From Methanomicrobia archaeon (GTDB taxonomy: Archaea; Halobacteriota; Syntropharchaeia; Alkanophagales; Methanospirareceae): 41,836 bases of DNA. Within the stretch, counting starts at the first letter, position 1. Each line of letters begins with the position of its first letter. Shown piece by piece: positions 22,751 to 31,082 of the stretch. The translations under genes and the position numbers were made by a program. The DNA lies in the NCBI GenBank assembly GCA_016928455.1, contig JAFGKP010000065.1:1-41836 (forward strand), read 5' to 3'. A model generated the notes under the pieces. The model worked only from the letters and a program-made list of their open reading frames with translations, was not told the DNA's origin and did no database searches.

Positions 22751-24055
22751 CTACAGAAGGAGATACATAGCGAAGAGGAGCGAGAAGACGCCGACAACAT
22801 CGGTCAAACAGGTGATAAGCGGGATGGTATCGTTGTCAGGATCCAGGCCGAACCGGAAGGAAAGAATGGCGATATAGTAGGACGCGAGGTTGAGAAAAGT
22901 CGTGCAGAAGAGGCCGCCCAGGAGTGCGATAGCGAGCATCTTCGGGAACGCAGGTGTAGCGAACTGAAGATAACGGCTCGCGGCGTATGCTGTTCCACCC
23001 ACAACAAGGAAGACGATGAGGGCGAGGCAGTAAATGACCATGAAATTCGCGGAGACGAGCCGATCGGGCAGTGATCTCGGTTCCACGGTCCCGATGTGGA
23101 GCATAGAGGAGAGTCGAGAGCTCAGAATGCCGCCCAGGGCGTTGCTCTCGCCCAGAAAAGGTGGAATAACGATGAACATCGCAGGCAGCGCGATGAGATG
23201 CTCCAATCGGATATCGAGCGTAACACCGGCGAGCGTATCGATGAGCCCGCAAATGAAGAGCATAGGAATGCTCTCGATAAGGATGCGACGCAACGCCCTA
23301 TCCTCCGACCGCAAGCCTCTGAAGGCAGCAAGAAGAGCCGCAGCAATAAAGAAGACCGAGATCAGGCTTACCGGCGAGAACCATTCCCACCCGCCCCAGC
23401 TCCACAAAGGTGCGAGCCGCTCCAGCTTTAACACCAAGAGGGCCGCGAGAAAGAGCGCAGGAATGGTGATCACGTCGCCCGCGGAGGTGATAATTGGCGA
23501 GGACATGTTGTCCAGATCCCAGTTGCGCTGATAGCCAATGATGGAGACGAGCAGTGCAATCGCAAGGAGGACGAGGCCAGAGATCAGTCCTGCAACGACC
23601 GAGATGAGCACGAACCCATGGAGTGAGATGTACGCTCCGTTTGGTGGGCCCAGGGGATACGCTGCCATTTTGACCAGGAAGCCGAGAATGACCGAGAGTA
23701 CGAGCGTGAGCACGAGCGAGCTACTGGCGTTCTGAAATAGGATCCCGCCCCGTTTCAGACTGGGAGAGTAAAGACCGAGATGCATGGACGTGCCCAGCCG
23801 CGAGACGAGCGCGCTGTAAATGTTGCCGCGCATTCCGATGGCCGGGGGGATCAAGATAATAAGGCCCGGAAGCGTCTGTAGCAGCCCGGTCATGAAGCTC
23901 AAGCCAATACCGGCCAGCAGTCCGGTAAAGGAACAAAAGAGGAGCGAGAGGGGCGCTTGCCGGAATAAATCAGAGAAATTATGAAAGAAGGTGGAGACAT
24001 GGCTGAGCGGTGTCCTCAACGCGTTCGATCCTGATGCTCTGCGTTCTTGGCTCAT
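22751..24055 (-). CDS. Duplicated MgtE/SLC41-type divalent-cation transporter
   Basis: The 434-aa protein consists of two similar membrane halves, each with about five helices. Each half begins with the MgtE signature: a helix ending in PPAIGMRGNIYSALVSRLGT in half 1 and PPFLGESNALGGILSSRLSS in half 2. It lacks the cytoplasmic N and CBS domains of bacterial MgtE, like SLC41 and many archaeal members. An Asp-rich loop (GLDPDNDTIPLITCLTDVVG) near the C-terminus and its twin (NWDLDNMSSPIITSAGDV) are likely ion-path residues. It should move Mg2+ or another divalent ion across the membrane. GAGGGG 5 nt before the ATG supports the start. It lies ~125 nt upstream of pheT on the same strand. Confidence 0.85.
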   Translation of the reverse strand: MSQERRASGSNALRTPLSHVSTFFHNFSDLFRQAPLSLLFCSFTGLLAGIGLSFMTGLLQTLPGLIILIPPAIGMRGNIYSALVSRLGTSMHLGLYSPSLKRGGILFQNASSSLVLTLVLSVILGFLVKMAAYPLGPPNGAYISLHGFVLISVVAGLISGLVLLAIALLVSIIGYQRNWDLDNMSSPIITSAGDVITIPALFLAALLVLKLERLAPLWSWGGWEWFSPVSLISVFFIAAALLAAFRGLRSEDRALRRILIESIPMLFICGLIDTLAGVTLDIRLEHLIALPAMFIVIPPFLGESNALGGILSSRLSSMLHIGTVEPRSLPDRLVSANFMVIYCLALIVFLVVGGTAYAASRYLQFATPAFPKMLAIALLGGLFCTTFLNLASYYIAILSFRFGLDPDNDTIPLITCLTDVVGVFSLLFAMYLLL

Positions 24056-24294
24056 ATGTACCCCTCACGCCATATTTCGCGCTCTCGTGCCCTCGCACGC
24101 GCTCTCCACGTATCTGTCCGGAAGCGACTCCGAGGCTGTTATTCCTGCCGTTTTCCTGATGGATTCTTCTTCGAGCGCTCAAGCTGCAACTACCAGGTGG
24201 CTTTGGTTCTGCTTCGCTTTCCTCTTCTCGTTGGTGCATGGACAATTACGCTCTTATTTTAACTGCACACTTTCTTTATGATGGCAGAATAAAA

Positions 24295-24594
24295 ATGCCT
24301 GCGAGTGACAGGGAACTGGCAGAAATACGGAAGCGAATCGATGAAATAGACGATACGATTGCCGATTTACTCGCCCAGCGGATGTACTATGCGAGCGAGG
24401 CACGTACGGAGAAGGTACGTATGAACCGGCCGATCGTGGACGAGCAGCGCCAGAAAGAGGTCATCGCGAAATGGTGTGAGCGCGCACGAAAGCCTCGCGG
24501 GTCGAAGGCGTCGCCGTTGAGCGAAGAGCTGCTGAGCAAACTCGCCGCACTCATTATTGAATACACCGTCAAAGAGGAGCTGGAAGATCGTTAG
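24295..24594 (+). CDS. Chorismate mutase (AroQ type)
   Basis: This 99-aa, single-domain AroQ-fold protein has the classic helix 1: IRKRIDEIDDTIADLLAQR, with the expected Arg residues and K54 of ASEARTEK. The region PIVDEQRQKEVI follows, with helix 3 near the end. It converts chorismate to prephenate for Phe and Tyr synthesis. An in-frame ATG at 24238 would add 19 residues with no family match; the ATG at 24295 gives the expected length. The stop is 12 nt before the GNAT gene. Confidence 0.9.
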   Translation: MPASDRELAEIRKRIDEIDDTIADLLAQRMYYASEARTEKVRMNRPIVDEQRQKEVIAKWCERARKPRGSKASPLSEELLSKLAALIIEYTVKEELEDR

Positions 24595-24606
24595 CGTGAA
24601 CTCGGA

Positions 24607-25074
24607 ATGGATATGATAGTAACTACGGCGAAAGGCCTTACGGTAAGGGTACGGCAGTTTGAGACGGCGGACATTAACCGCGTGATAGGGATAGAGGTGG
24701 CGTCGTTCCTGGACGGCGATGCGCCACTGTATCTGGAATTACATGAGGAATGGCCACAGGGCTTTCTGGTCGCTGAGCTCGAGGGCACGGTCATTGGCTT
24801 TATTGTGCTCGTCCTGACCCCGGAGGGCGATGGGCGCATCTTTGCTCTCGCCATTGATGCGCGATACCGCGGCAGAGGCGTCGGTCGGACGCTCCTGAAA
24901 GCCGCGTTTAACATCCTGCGGAAACGGAAGATCGGGTACGTGCGGCTCGAGGTGCGCTTGAGCAATCACGTGGCGCAGCAGTTATACCGCAGCACGGGGT
25001 TCATGGAGATCGGGCTCGTGCCATATTATTATAAAGACGGCGAGGCCGCGATCGTGATGCGAAAGGTCTTGTGA
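24607..25074 (+). CDS. GNAT-family N-acetyltransferase (RimI-like)
   Basis: The 155-aa protein is a single GNAT domain. The acetyl-CoA pyrophosphate loop is YRGRGVGRTLL (residues ~87-97), preceded by the strand FALAIDARY and followed by VRLEVRLSNHVAQQLYRSTGF, as in RimI/Ard1-type N-alpha-acetyltransferases. An in-frame ATG at 24613 is also possible. It may acetylate protein N-termini; in archaea a single RimI-like enzyme often does this for many substrates. It follows the chorismate mutase gene by 12 nt, without an obvious functional tie. Confidence 0.85.
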   Translation: MDMIVTTAKGLTVRVRQFETADINRVIGIEVASFLDGDAPLYLELHEEWPQGFLVAELEGTVIGFIVLVLTPEGDGRIFALAIDARYRGRGVGRTLLKAAFNILRKRKIGYVRLEVRLSNHVAQQLYRSTGFMEIGLVPYYYKDGEAAIVMRKVL

Positions 25075-25130
25075 ATGGCGCCTTTTAGGTGGGGAGCGTG
25101 CGCTGACCGAAAGTGAAGCTGCCACTAATT

Positions 25131-26741
25131 TCAGCAGAGCAGCGTCGCGATGACCGTGAGAAACACGGGCCCGCGTATATCAATCTTCCGGTTCGTTGAG
25201 GTTATGTATCGCGCAGCCACATCGTCAATCATGATATTGATGTCCGCGCCGCTCCGTACGATCTTCACATTTACCGTAATCGCTCCCTGCTGCGCCAGCT
25301 CACCATTCTGAGCGGATTCCTCGATCGTAGCGGCAGCGAGTGCCGCGAACGCGTCAAGAAATCGAATATTCGTGGGCACGCCCTCTTCGAACTGCTTCGC
25401 CCATTTCTCGGTCCTCGGGAGTCCCTGTACCGAACCAGCAAAGACGACGAGTTCGTTCTGCGTTGCAGGTCCGCAGAGCCTGGTGTTCTCCTCGGGCTCG
25501 ATCACCTTCACCGCAACCTGCTTACCGCAGAGGAGCCCATGGTACGCGAGGAACTCGCACGGTGATTCCACGCTCCCGTGGTCGTCACAGACCCGGATGA
25601 TGCTCTGCTCGATAGCCCGGCCTTCAGGCGTTTGCGGCGTCTTCTCCAGTTTGATAAGTTCCGCAAGCTCGAGATCGCTCAACACAAAGGGCGCGTGGAA
25701 TTGCGGGAAGACCAGAGCCCTTACGTCATCCGATTCATGCACGATCATTGCCAATCGCTCGACGCCAAGCCCGAGATTCATGACCGGATACGGAATATCA
25801 TACTGTGCCAGTGCGGTAGGCGAATAGATCCCGAAGGTAGCCAGCTCGACCCAGCCGAGTCGCGGATGGTGGCAGAAGACCTCCGTTTGCGTATCGGGCA
25901 TATAATACTTCGACCGCTTCTCATCCGGTCGGAATCGGATCTTGCGAAAGCCGAACTGCGAGAGCAGTCCGGTGGCCACTTCTTTGCCATCATCCAAGCT
26001 CACCGCGCCGTCTTCGTTGCTGAAGACGCAGGAGGCGGAATGGTAGCTTCGCAGCCGTATCTCATCTTCACGCTGCTCGCGGCGGAAGCAGCGATCCACG
26101 GAGAAGAGTCTGATCGGTAACGGCTTTTTATGCACGAGCTCTGCAAGCGTCAAGAACCAGCCGGAGGTCATGTGGCTCCGCAGGGTCGCGTTCGATGCGA
26201 CCGGAGCGATCTCTCGCAACTCGGGGAAAACGGTATCCAGTACCTTCGTCACCTGCATGTCCTCAACGCTCAAGCTCTGCGCTAATTCGTACACGAGATC
26301 ATCGCCACCGAGTTCACCACGCTTATACCGGTGCAAAGTCTCACGAAGCTCACTGATCTCCGCCGTGAGCTCCTTCTCAAACTGAACATTCATCTGCTGT
26401 ATGCGCTCATCGGAGATGCCGATGTCCGGCCGCGGCAGTCCGGCGAGATAGTAGCAGCGATCTAGAACGGCCAGTGCTTCCTTGCCGAATTGCCGCTTCA
26501 CGTCGTCCGCCTCGATGATCACCGGATTGATCATCTCCTCGAATCCGAGCCGCAGATAAGCAGCACGCAGCGCCTGGATGGTCTCGAGCACCGGATGGGG
26601 CTTGCCCCATCGCATCTGTCGTAACGAACGCGGATAGCATTCGTTCACGCGTCGCTCGCTCGCGTACTGTACGCCGCGACTCCAAGCGCCTTCAAAATCC
26701 GCGCTCGTTTCCGCCCGGATCTCTTCAGGATCAAATTTCAT
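25131..26741 (-). CDS. sepS: O-phosphoseryl-tRNA(Cys) synthetase
   Basis: The 536-aa class II synthetase is SepRS of normal length. Motifs seen: GKPHPVLETI and EEMINPVIIE (motif 1 region), the substrate-binding TLRSHMTSGWF (residues ~186-196), motif 2 DRCFRREQREDE...YHSASC, and motif 3 MNLGLGVERLAMIV. It attaches phosphoserine to tRNA(Cys); SepCysS then converts it to Cys-tRNA(Cys). This route is known in methanogens, ANME and Archaeoglobus, so it is a strong lineage marker. No sepcysS is in the window. It is divergent from the small exporter gene, with about 95 nt between the starts. Confidence 0.95.
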   Translation of the reverse strand: MKFDPEEIRAETSADFEGAWSRGVQYASERRVNECYPRSLRQMRWGKPHPVLETIQALRAAYLRLGFEEMINPVIIEADDVKRQFGKEALAVLDRCYYLAGLPRPDIGISDERIQQMNVQFEKELTAEISELRETLHRYKRGELGGDDLVYELAQSLSVEDMQVTKVLDTVFPELREIAPVASNATLRSHMTSGWFLTLAELVHKKPLPIRLFSVDRCFRREQREDEIRLRSYHSASCVFSNEDGAVSLDDGKEVATGLLSQFGFRKIRFRPDEKRSKYYMPDTQTEVFCHHPRLGWVELATFGIYSPTALAQYDIPYPVMNLGLGVERLAMIVHESDDVRALVFPQFHAPFVLSDLELAELIKLEKTPQTPEGRAIEQSIIRVCDDHGSVESPCEFLAYHGLLCGKQVAVKVIEPEENTRLCGPATQNELVVFAGSVQGLPRTEKWAKQFEEGVPTNIRFLDAFAALAAATIEESAQNGELAQQGAITVNVKIVRSGADINIMIDDVAARYITSTNRKIDIRGPVFLTVIATLLC

Positions 26742-26806
26742 CGTTCTTTCCTGTACCGCTCAGTAACTCCTTACTTACTTAATCTCTCCGAATATACGTA
26801 CGTATG

Positions 26807-26816
26807 TTATAAATAG
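26807..26816 (+). promoter_or_regulatory. TATA box for the small membrane exporter
   Basis: TTATAAATAG is centred 25 nt before the ATG at 26837, so the transcript is probably leaderless. Confidence 0.6.
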
Positions 26817-26836
26817 TGCGTGTATAAGAGTGGACT

Positions 26837-27310
26837 ATGCCGGGCGATTTTGCGGGTGTTCTGGAGATTCTCTGGGTGATTCTCACGGCGATGACCCCTA
26901 TTAGCGAGCTCAGGGGGGCTATTCCGCTCGCGCTCTTCGAGCTGGGCATGTCGCCTGTTCAAGCATATCTCTATTCGGTAATCGGGAACATGCTGCCCGT
27001 CATACCGCTACTCCTCTTCCTCGAGCCGGTCTCGACCTGGCTGCGGCGATACCGGAGCTTCGATCGCTTTTTCGACTGGCTCTTTACGCGCACACGTCGC
27101 TACGACGCTCGCATGGAGAAGTATGGCGCGCTCGGGCTCGCATCCTTCGTGGCCATTCCGCTGCCCATGACGGGCGCGTGGACCGGCTGTGCCGTCGCCT
27201 TCGTCTTTGGCATTCGCTTCAAATACGCGTTCCCCACGATCCTTGCGGGTGTGCTGGTCGCCGGGGTGATCGTCACACTCTGGTATCTGGGTGTGCTGGT
27301 GATTTTATAG
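26837..27310 (+). CDS. Small multidrug export family membrane protein (COG2426)
   Basis: The 157-aa protein has four to five membrane helices and the family pattern: MTPISELRGAIPLALFELGM near the N-terminus, GNMLPVIPLLLFLEPV, and YGALGLASFVAIPLPMTGAW. The ELRGAIP and IPLPMTGAW motifs are re-entrant-loop-like repeats shared with DedA-type proteins. The family name 'small multi-drug export' is by homology only; its substrate is unknown. The start is set by a TATA box at -25. Confidence 0.85.
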   Translation: MPGDFAGVLEILWVILTAMTPISELRGAIPLALFELGMSPVQAYLYSVIGNMLPVIPLLLFLEPVSTWLRRYRSFDRFFDWLFTRTRRYDARMEKYGALGLASFVAIPLPMTGAWTGCAVAFVFGIRFKYAFPTILAGVLVAGVIVTLWYLGVLVIL

Positions 27311-27387
27311 CACTACTGCAGAAATGAGGATTGATTGAGTGAAGCTCAAGATTTTTAACGTCTCAGAGCCATTGGTTCAGTAAGATA

Positions 27388-28002
27388 ATGGAGCTCGAGT
27401 TCGAAGACGAAAAACGGATACGGTTCGCGCGCGAGTTCTCCGAGCTGGATAGATTCGTCTTTGAGTTTGTCCGCGTTCTGAATAATCAGGGGATACGGTA
27501 CGTGGTGGTGAGCGGCTATATCACTATTCTCTTCGGACGAACGCGAACAACAGAGGACATCGATCTTCTTAGTGAAAAGATCTCATTTGATGAGTTCAAT
27601 AAGCTCTGGCTTATGCTCAGCGAGAACTATGAATGCTTAAATACCACAGATGTTACTGATGCTTATTCCCATTATCTGCTTAATGCTACTGCAGTGAGAT
27701 TCGCCAAAAAAGAGCAGTTCATTCCAAATATCGAGTTCAAATTTATCAAAGATGAGGTTGATTATTACAGTCTGACCGAAGCGATAGAGGTTAGGGTCGG
27801 TGATAACACGCTAAACATCTCTCCACTAGAGCTTCAGATTGCGTACAAGATGTTCCTGGGCTCGGAGAAGGATCTGGAGGACGCGATGTTCTTGTTTGCA
27901 CTCTTTACCGAGTATCTTGATCTCCAAACGCTTATGACGTTCCTTACTAAATTCGGCGTTGAGGATGCGACCGTCAAGCAGTATCTAAAAGGCTTGCTAT
28001 GA
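27388..28002 (+). CDS. Nucleotidyltransferase-fold protein (AbiEii/MNT-like, possible toxin)
   Basis: The 204-aa protein has a polymerase-beta-type nucleotidyltransferase core: VVSGYITILFGRTRTTEDIDLL, i.e. a G-S/G-Y loop and the acidic pair D57 and D59, with a likely third acidic residue E116 in NIEFKF. A C-terminal helical part has AYKMFLGSEKDLEDAMFL, reminiscent of AbiEii/MenT-type toxins or DUF6036 proteins. Its last bases overlap the ATG of a small charged protein (ATGA). Such coupled NTase plus small-protein pairs are often toxin-antitoxin modules, in which the NTase modifies tRNA or its partner. Which of the two would be the antitoxin is not clear. Confidence 0.75.
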   Translation: MELEFEDEKRIRFAREFSELDRFVFEFVRVLNNQGIRYVVVSGYITILFGRTRTTEDIDLLSEKISFDEFNKLWLMLSENYECLNTTDVTDAYSHYLLNATAVRFAKKEQFIPNIEFKFIKDEVDYYSLTEAIEVRVGDNTLNISPLELQIAYKMFLGSEKDLEDAMFLFALFTEYLDLQTLMTFLTKFGVEDATVKQYLKGLL

Positions 28003-28199
28003 ACATTGATCTGCAGGAGCTGGAAGAGAAGAAGGAGCGAAACCGGAAGGAGCGCTTGGAGTTCATCGCGCTACAGGTAGAATGGCTGAAACGGACGCCG
28101 AATGCGGTCTGGTCAAAGCAGCAGGCGGCATTTATTGATTCGGTGCTTGCGAGCGCGCAGCGATCAGGACGGGGGAAAGAGCGCGGGAAAGATGTTTAG
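27999..28199 (+). CDS. Small charged partner protein of the nucleotidyltransferase
   Basis: The 66-aa protein is highly charged (ELEEKKERNRKERLEF) with a central VEWLKRTPNAVWSKQQAAF and a basic tail. It has no membrane segment. Its ATG overlaps the stop codon of the nucleotidyltransferase by 4 nt, so translation is coupled. The family is not known to me by name. A weak hairpin (28227-28232 with 28237-28242) lies beyond the stop. Confidence 0.7.
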   Translation: MNIDLQELEEKKERNRKERLEFIALQVEWLKRTPNAVWSKQQAAFIDSVLASAQRSGRGKERGKDV

Positions 28200-28285
28200 A
28201 TTGAGAAAGCAGACTGATGCGGACACCAGAAACCGTTTTCTGTAGTCGCAACCAAAAACGCAGGTACAAAAAAGGTCGCGGAAGG

Positions 28286-28294
28286 CTTTTATAC
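28286..28294 (+). promoter_or_regulatory. TATA box for the 65-aa membrane protein
   Basis: CTTTTATAC is centred about 34 nt before the ATG at 28324, predicting a leader of a few bases. Confidence 0.5.
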
Positions 28295-28323
28295 GTACGC
28301 GGGCAAGGGATGTAAGAGCAAGC

Positions 28324-28521
28324 ATGAAGCGGGCGATAAACCTCATACTCAGGATCGTCGTATGCCTCGCGCTCTTTATCGCCGTCATGTTCTTCGTCGC
28401 CTGGCTGCTCGAGGATATTATTTACTTCTCGCTCTTCATTGGGATCCCCGCTGGTCTCATCAGTGCACTGGTCGCCTTCGTGGTGCTCACCTGGTATTAC
28501 GGAAACTCAAAAAACCCGTGA
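28324..28521 (+). CDS. Small two-helix membrane protein
   Basis: The 65-aa protein is almost wholly hydrophobic, with two membrane helices (residues ~6-28 and ~32-57) separated by the short loop LLEDIIYF and ending in a polar NSKNP tail. A TATA box lies just upstream. I do not recognise a family. It is convergent with hypC (16 nt between the ends). Confidence 0.6.
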   Translation: MKRAINLILRIVVCLALFIAVMFFVAWLLEDIIYFSLFIGIPAGLISALVAFVVLTWYYGNSKNP

Positions 28522-28537
28522 TGCGGAGCCGAAACGG

Positions 28538-28795
28538 CTACGCCACTTGGTCGAGCTCATCGTACTTGGTGAGCAGCTCGTTCCAGACCTTTAACGTCTC
28601 CTGCGCCTCTTCCTCGTCGATCGTCTCTATCGCGAAGCCTGCATGGACAATAACGTAATCCCCTACCTCGACGTTCACGAGCGAGATATCAATTTCGCGT
28701 GATACGCCGCCGAAATCAGCCTTCGCTCGTCGTCTTAGTCCGCTTTCTTCTCGTTCCCCAAGCGCCACGATCTTCGCCGGTATCCCCAGGCACAT
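28538..28795 (-). CDS. hypC: Hydrogenase maturation chaperone HypC
   Basis: The 85-aa protein begins MCLGIPAKIV, with the essential Cys at position 2 and the PAK motif. The short beta-barrel chaperone continues through VGDYVIVHAGFAIETID. HypC binds the hydrogenase large subunit precursor and, with HypD, carries Fe(CN)2CO. It is the last gene of the rpl40e-cooC-hypF-hypC unit, 13 nt after hypF. hypD, hypE, hypA and hypB are not in the window. Confidence 0.95.
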   Translation of the reverse strand: MCLGIPAKIVALGEREESGLRRRAKADFGGVSREIDISLVNVEVGDYVIVHAGFAIETIDEEEAQETLKVWNELLTKYDELDQVA

Positions 28796-28808
28796 GATAC
28801 ATCAACCT

Positions 28809-31061
28809 TTACGTTTGTTCCTTAAATGTCCTGCCCACTATCACGTTCTGACCGATCGAAACGCCGCCGTCTCCGTTCGGTATCCGATCGTGCGTCAGGA
28901 ACGTGAAGCCCCGCTCTTTCACCAATCGCTCGGCCATTCTGACGATCGGGAGATCATAAGAGACCCCGCCGGTTATCCCGATTGTCTGGACTCCCGTGCT
29001 CTCGCAGACGTCCGCAGCGATCTCCACCAGCTCCTGCAGCAGTGTTTCCACGAATGAGTATGCGACGTCCGCTTTCTCCTGCTCCGTGCTGATTCGATAG
29101 TCCGCTAACTGGTCGAAGAGCGGTAGCGTTCGCACGATCTTCCGATCCGATGCTTCGACCGTCGTCTCGAACGCGTACGTGGGTTCACCGTGCGCTAAAT
29201 ACCGCTCGAGCTTCATCGCCGGCTCGCCATCGTAGGTCATCCGCTGACAGATGCCGAGATAGCAGGCGAGCGCATCCAGGACGCGCCCGAAACTGCTCGT
29301 TAGCGGCGCAGTCCTCATGAGCTTACGCATGACGCTCGCTTCACGCTCAGTTAGTAATCGGCCAGCATCGCGCTCTCGTCCCAGGAGTGAATAGATGGCG
29401 AAGACGAGCCGACGGGGGTCGCGAATCGCCATCTCGCCACCAATGAGCGGGATCTCTTCCAGCGAGCCGACGCGTTCGAAGGAATAGTAATTGGAGAAGA
29501 GGAGCTCGCCACCCCAGGCCTTTTTATCCAGACCGTAGCCCGTGCCGTCCAGAGTCAGTGCCATCACCTCTTCGACACCATTATCGAGCATCAGCGCTGC
29601 CGCATGCGCCCAGTGATGTTGCACCGCAACAAGCTCGAGCGAGTATTCATCGGCCAGCGATTTCCCGTACCGCTTCGTCGCGTAGCCGGGATGTACATCC
29701 ACGCCGATCGCATCGATATCGTCCATCGCGAGCCCCAGCAGTTTCAGCAATTGCTCCGTTCCGGCAGCGAGGAACTCCAGCGTCGGGTAGTGGAACGTGC
29801 TGCCGATGTACTGGCTGGTAAACAGTTTGCCATCTTTCGAGATGCTGGACGAGACATTCTCCATCGCGCCCAGTGACAGTATCCGCTCGGTATACGGGAC
29901 GGTGAGCGCGGTCGGCACGAATCCGCGTGATCGTCGCAGGAACTGGCTTCGAGCGCCGTAGCATTTGACCACCGAGTCATCCAGCCGGTTTACGATCGTC
30001 CGATTGTGGAGCAGGAAATAATCAGCGGTGAGGTTGAAGGCCTCCTCGTTGCTGACCGTCATCGGCTCACCCGGTACATTCGCCGAGGTCATGAGTATCC
30101 CGTGGGCTTTGAGATGGTGGAAGAGCACATGATGCAGCCCGGAATAAGGCACATACACACCGACCGTGCTCAAGCCCGGTGAAATCCCCGCCAACTCATC
30201 TAAGTCCGAATTCGATTTCTTCTCCAGCAGCACGATCGGCCGCTGTGGGACGGTCAATAATCGCTCCTCGTGCTCGGTCAGATTCAAGTGTTTCTCAATC
30301 GCCCGCACATCGCGGAACATCACAGCAAAGGGCTTCGATGGCCGCCCATAAAGCGCTCGCACGCGATCTGTCTGCTCGAATGTCCCGAGAAGATGCATGC
30401 CGCCCCAGCTCTTCGCGATGCCAAGTGCACCTTCGTCAATCAGTCGTGCAAAGGTCGCGATCGGATCATTATCCGCAAGCACTCTCTGGTCCTTGTCGTA
30501 CAGGGTATATGTTGGGCCGCAGCGCGGGCACGACGTCGTCTGCGCGTGGAAGCGACGGTCCTGCGGATCCCTGTATTCCGCGAGACAATCCTCACACATC
30601 CGGAATTCCTGCATTGAGGTAGTTATACGGTCGTACGGGACGTTCTTGATGACCGAGAACCGCGCGCCGCAGGAGGTGCAGTTGATGAATGGATAGAGAT
30701 ACCGGCGATTCGCGTGATCGAAGAGCTCACGGACGCACTCATCGCAGATCGCTGTGTCTACGGGCGTCACGGAAGTCTTGCGCCCTTCTGAGCTCGTAAG
30801 TATCGAAAAATCGTCATACCCGTTAATTTGCTCGTCCTTAACTTCGATCTTCTCGATCGCGGCGAGCGGCGGCAGCTTCTCACGGAGCAGATCCAGGAAA
30901 TCGGCCACGCTATCGCCGTTTCCAGCGCCCTCGACAAGCCCGATCTCCACGTTCGAGCCTTTGTTCAGCACATAGCCGTGCAATCCGAGCGCTTTCGCCA
31001 CCCGATACACCGTTGGCCGAAAGCCAACGCCTTGCACCGTGCCACTCACCATGATCTTCAT
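28809..31061 (-). CDS. hypF: Carbamoyltransferase HypF
   Basis: The 750-aa protein has the full domain series. An N-terminal acylphosphatase domain carries GTVQGVGFRPTVYR. Two Cys4 zinc fingers follow (CDECVREL...CTSCGARF and CEDCLAEY...CPRCGPTY), then a YrdC-like domain (IAKSWGGMHLL, TSANVPGEP), then a Kae1/carbamoyltransferase-like C-terminal part with VQHHWAHAAALM, LDGTGYGLD and TGGVSYD. HypF makes the carbamoyl-AMP-derived carbamoyl group that becomes the CN ligands of [NiFe] hydrogenase. Spacing to cooC upstream is 21 nt. Confidence 0.96.
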   Translation of the reverse strand: MKIMVSGTVQGVGFRPTVYRVAKALGLHGYVLNKGSNVEIGLVEGAGNGDSVADFLDLLREKLPPLAAIEKIEVKDEQINGYDDFSILTSSEGRKTSVTPVDTAICDECVRELFDHANRRYLYPFINCTSCGARFSVIKNVPYDRITTSMQEFRMCEDCLAEYRDPQDRRFHAQTTSCPRCGPTYTLYDKDQRVLADNDPIATFARLIDEGALGIAKSWGGMHLLGTFEQTDRVRALYGRPSKPFAVMFRDVRAIEKHLNLTEHEERLLTVPQRPIVLLEKKSNSDLDELAGISPGLSTVGVYVPYSGLHHVLFHHLKAHGILMTSANVPGEPMTVSNEEAFNLTADYFLLHNRTIVNRLDDSVVKCYGARSQFLRRSRGFVPTALTVPYTERILSLGAMENVSSSISKDGKLFTSQYIGSTFHYPTLEFLAAGTEQLLKLLGLAMDDIDAIGVDVHPGYATKRYGKSLADEYSLELVAVQHHWAHAAALMLDNGVEEVMALTLDGTGYGLDKKAWGGELLFSNYYSFERVGSLEEIPLIGGEMAIRDPRRLVFAIYSLLGRERDAGRLLTEREASVMRKLMRTAPLTSSFGRVLDALACYLGICQRMTYDGEPAMKLERYLAHGEPTYAFETTVEASDRKIVRTLPLFDQLADYRISTEQEKADVAYSFVETLLQELVEIAADVCESTGVQTIGITGGVSYDLPIVRMAERLVKERGFTFLTHDRIPNGDGGVSIGQNVIVGRTFKEQT

Positions 31062-31082
31062 ACTTTGTCCATCCTCTCAACT

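Noticed and set aside
23991..24281. Plus-strand frame between the MgtE-type gene and chorismate mutase
   Set aside because: Its first part is antisense to the transporter and the rest has no recognisable protein pattern; the gap is best seen as a divergent promoter region.
24238..24294. Upstream ATG for chorismate mutase
   Set aside because: The added 19 residues have no match to the AroQ fold and cross the likely promoter; ATG 24295 gives the standard length.
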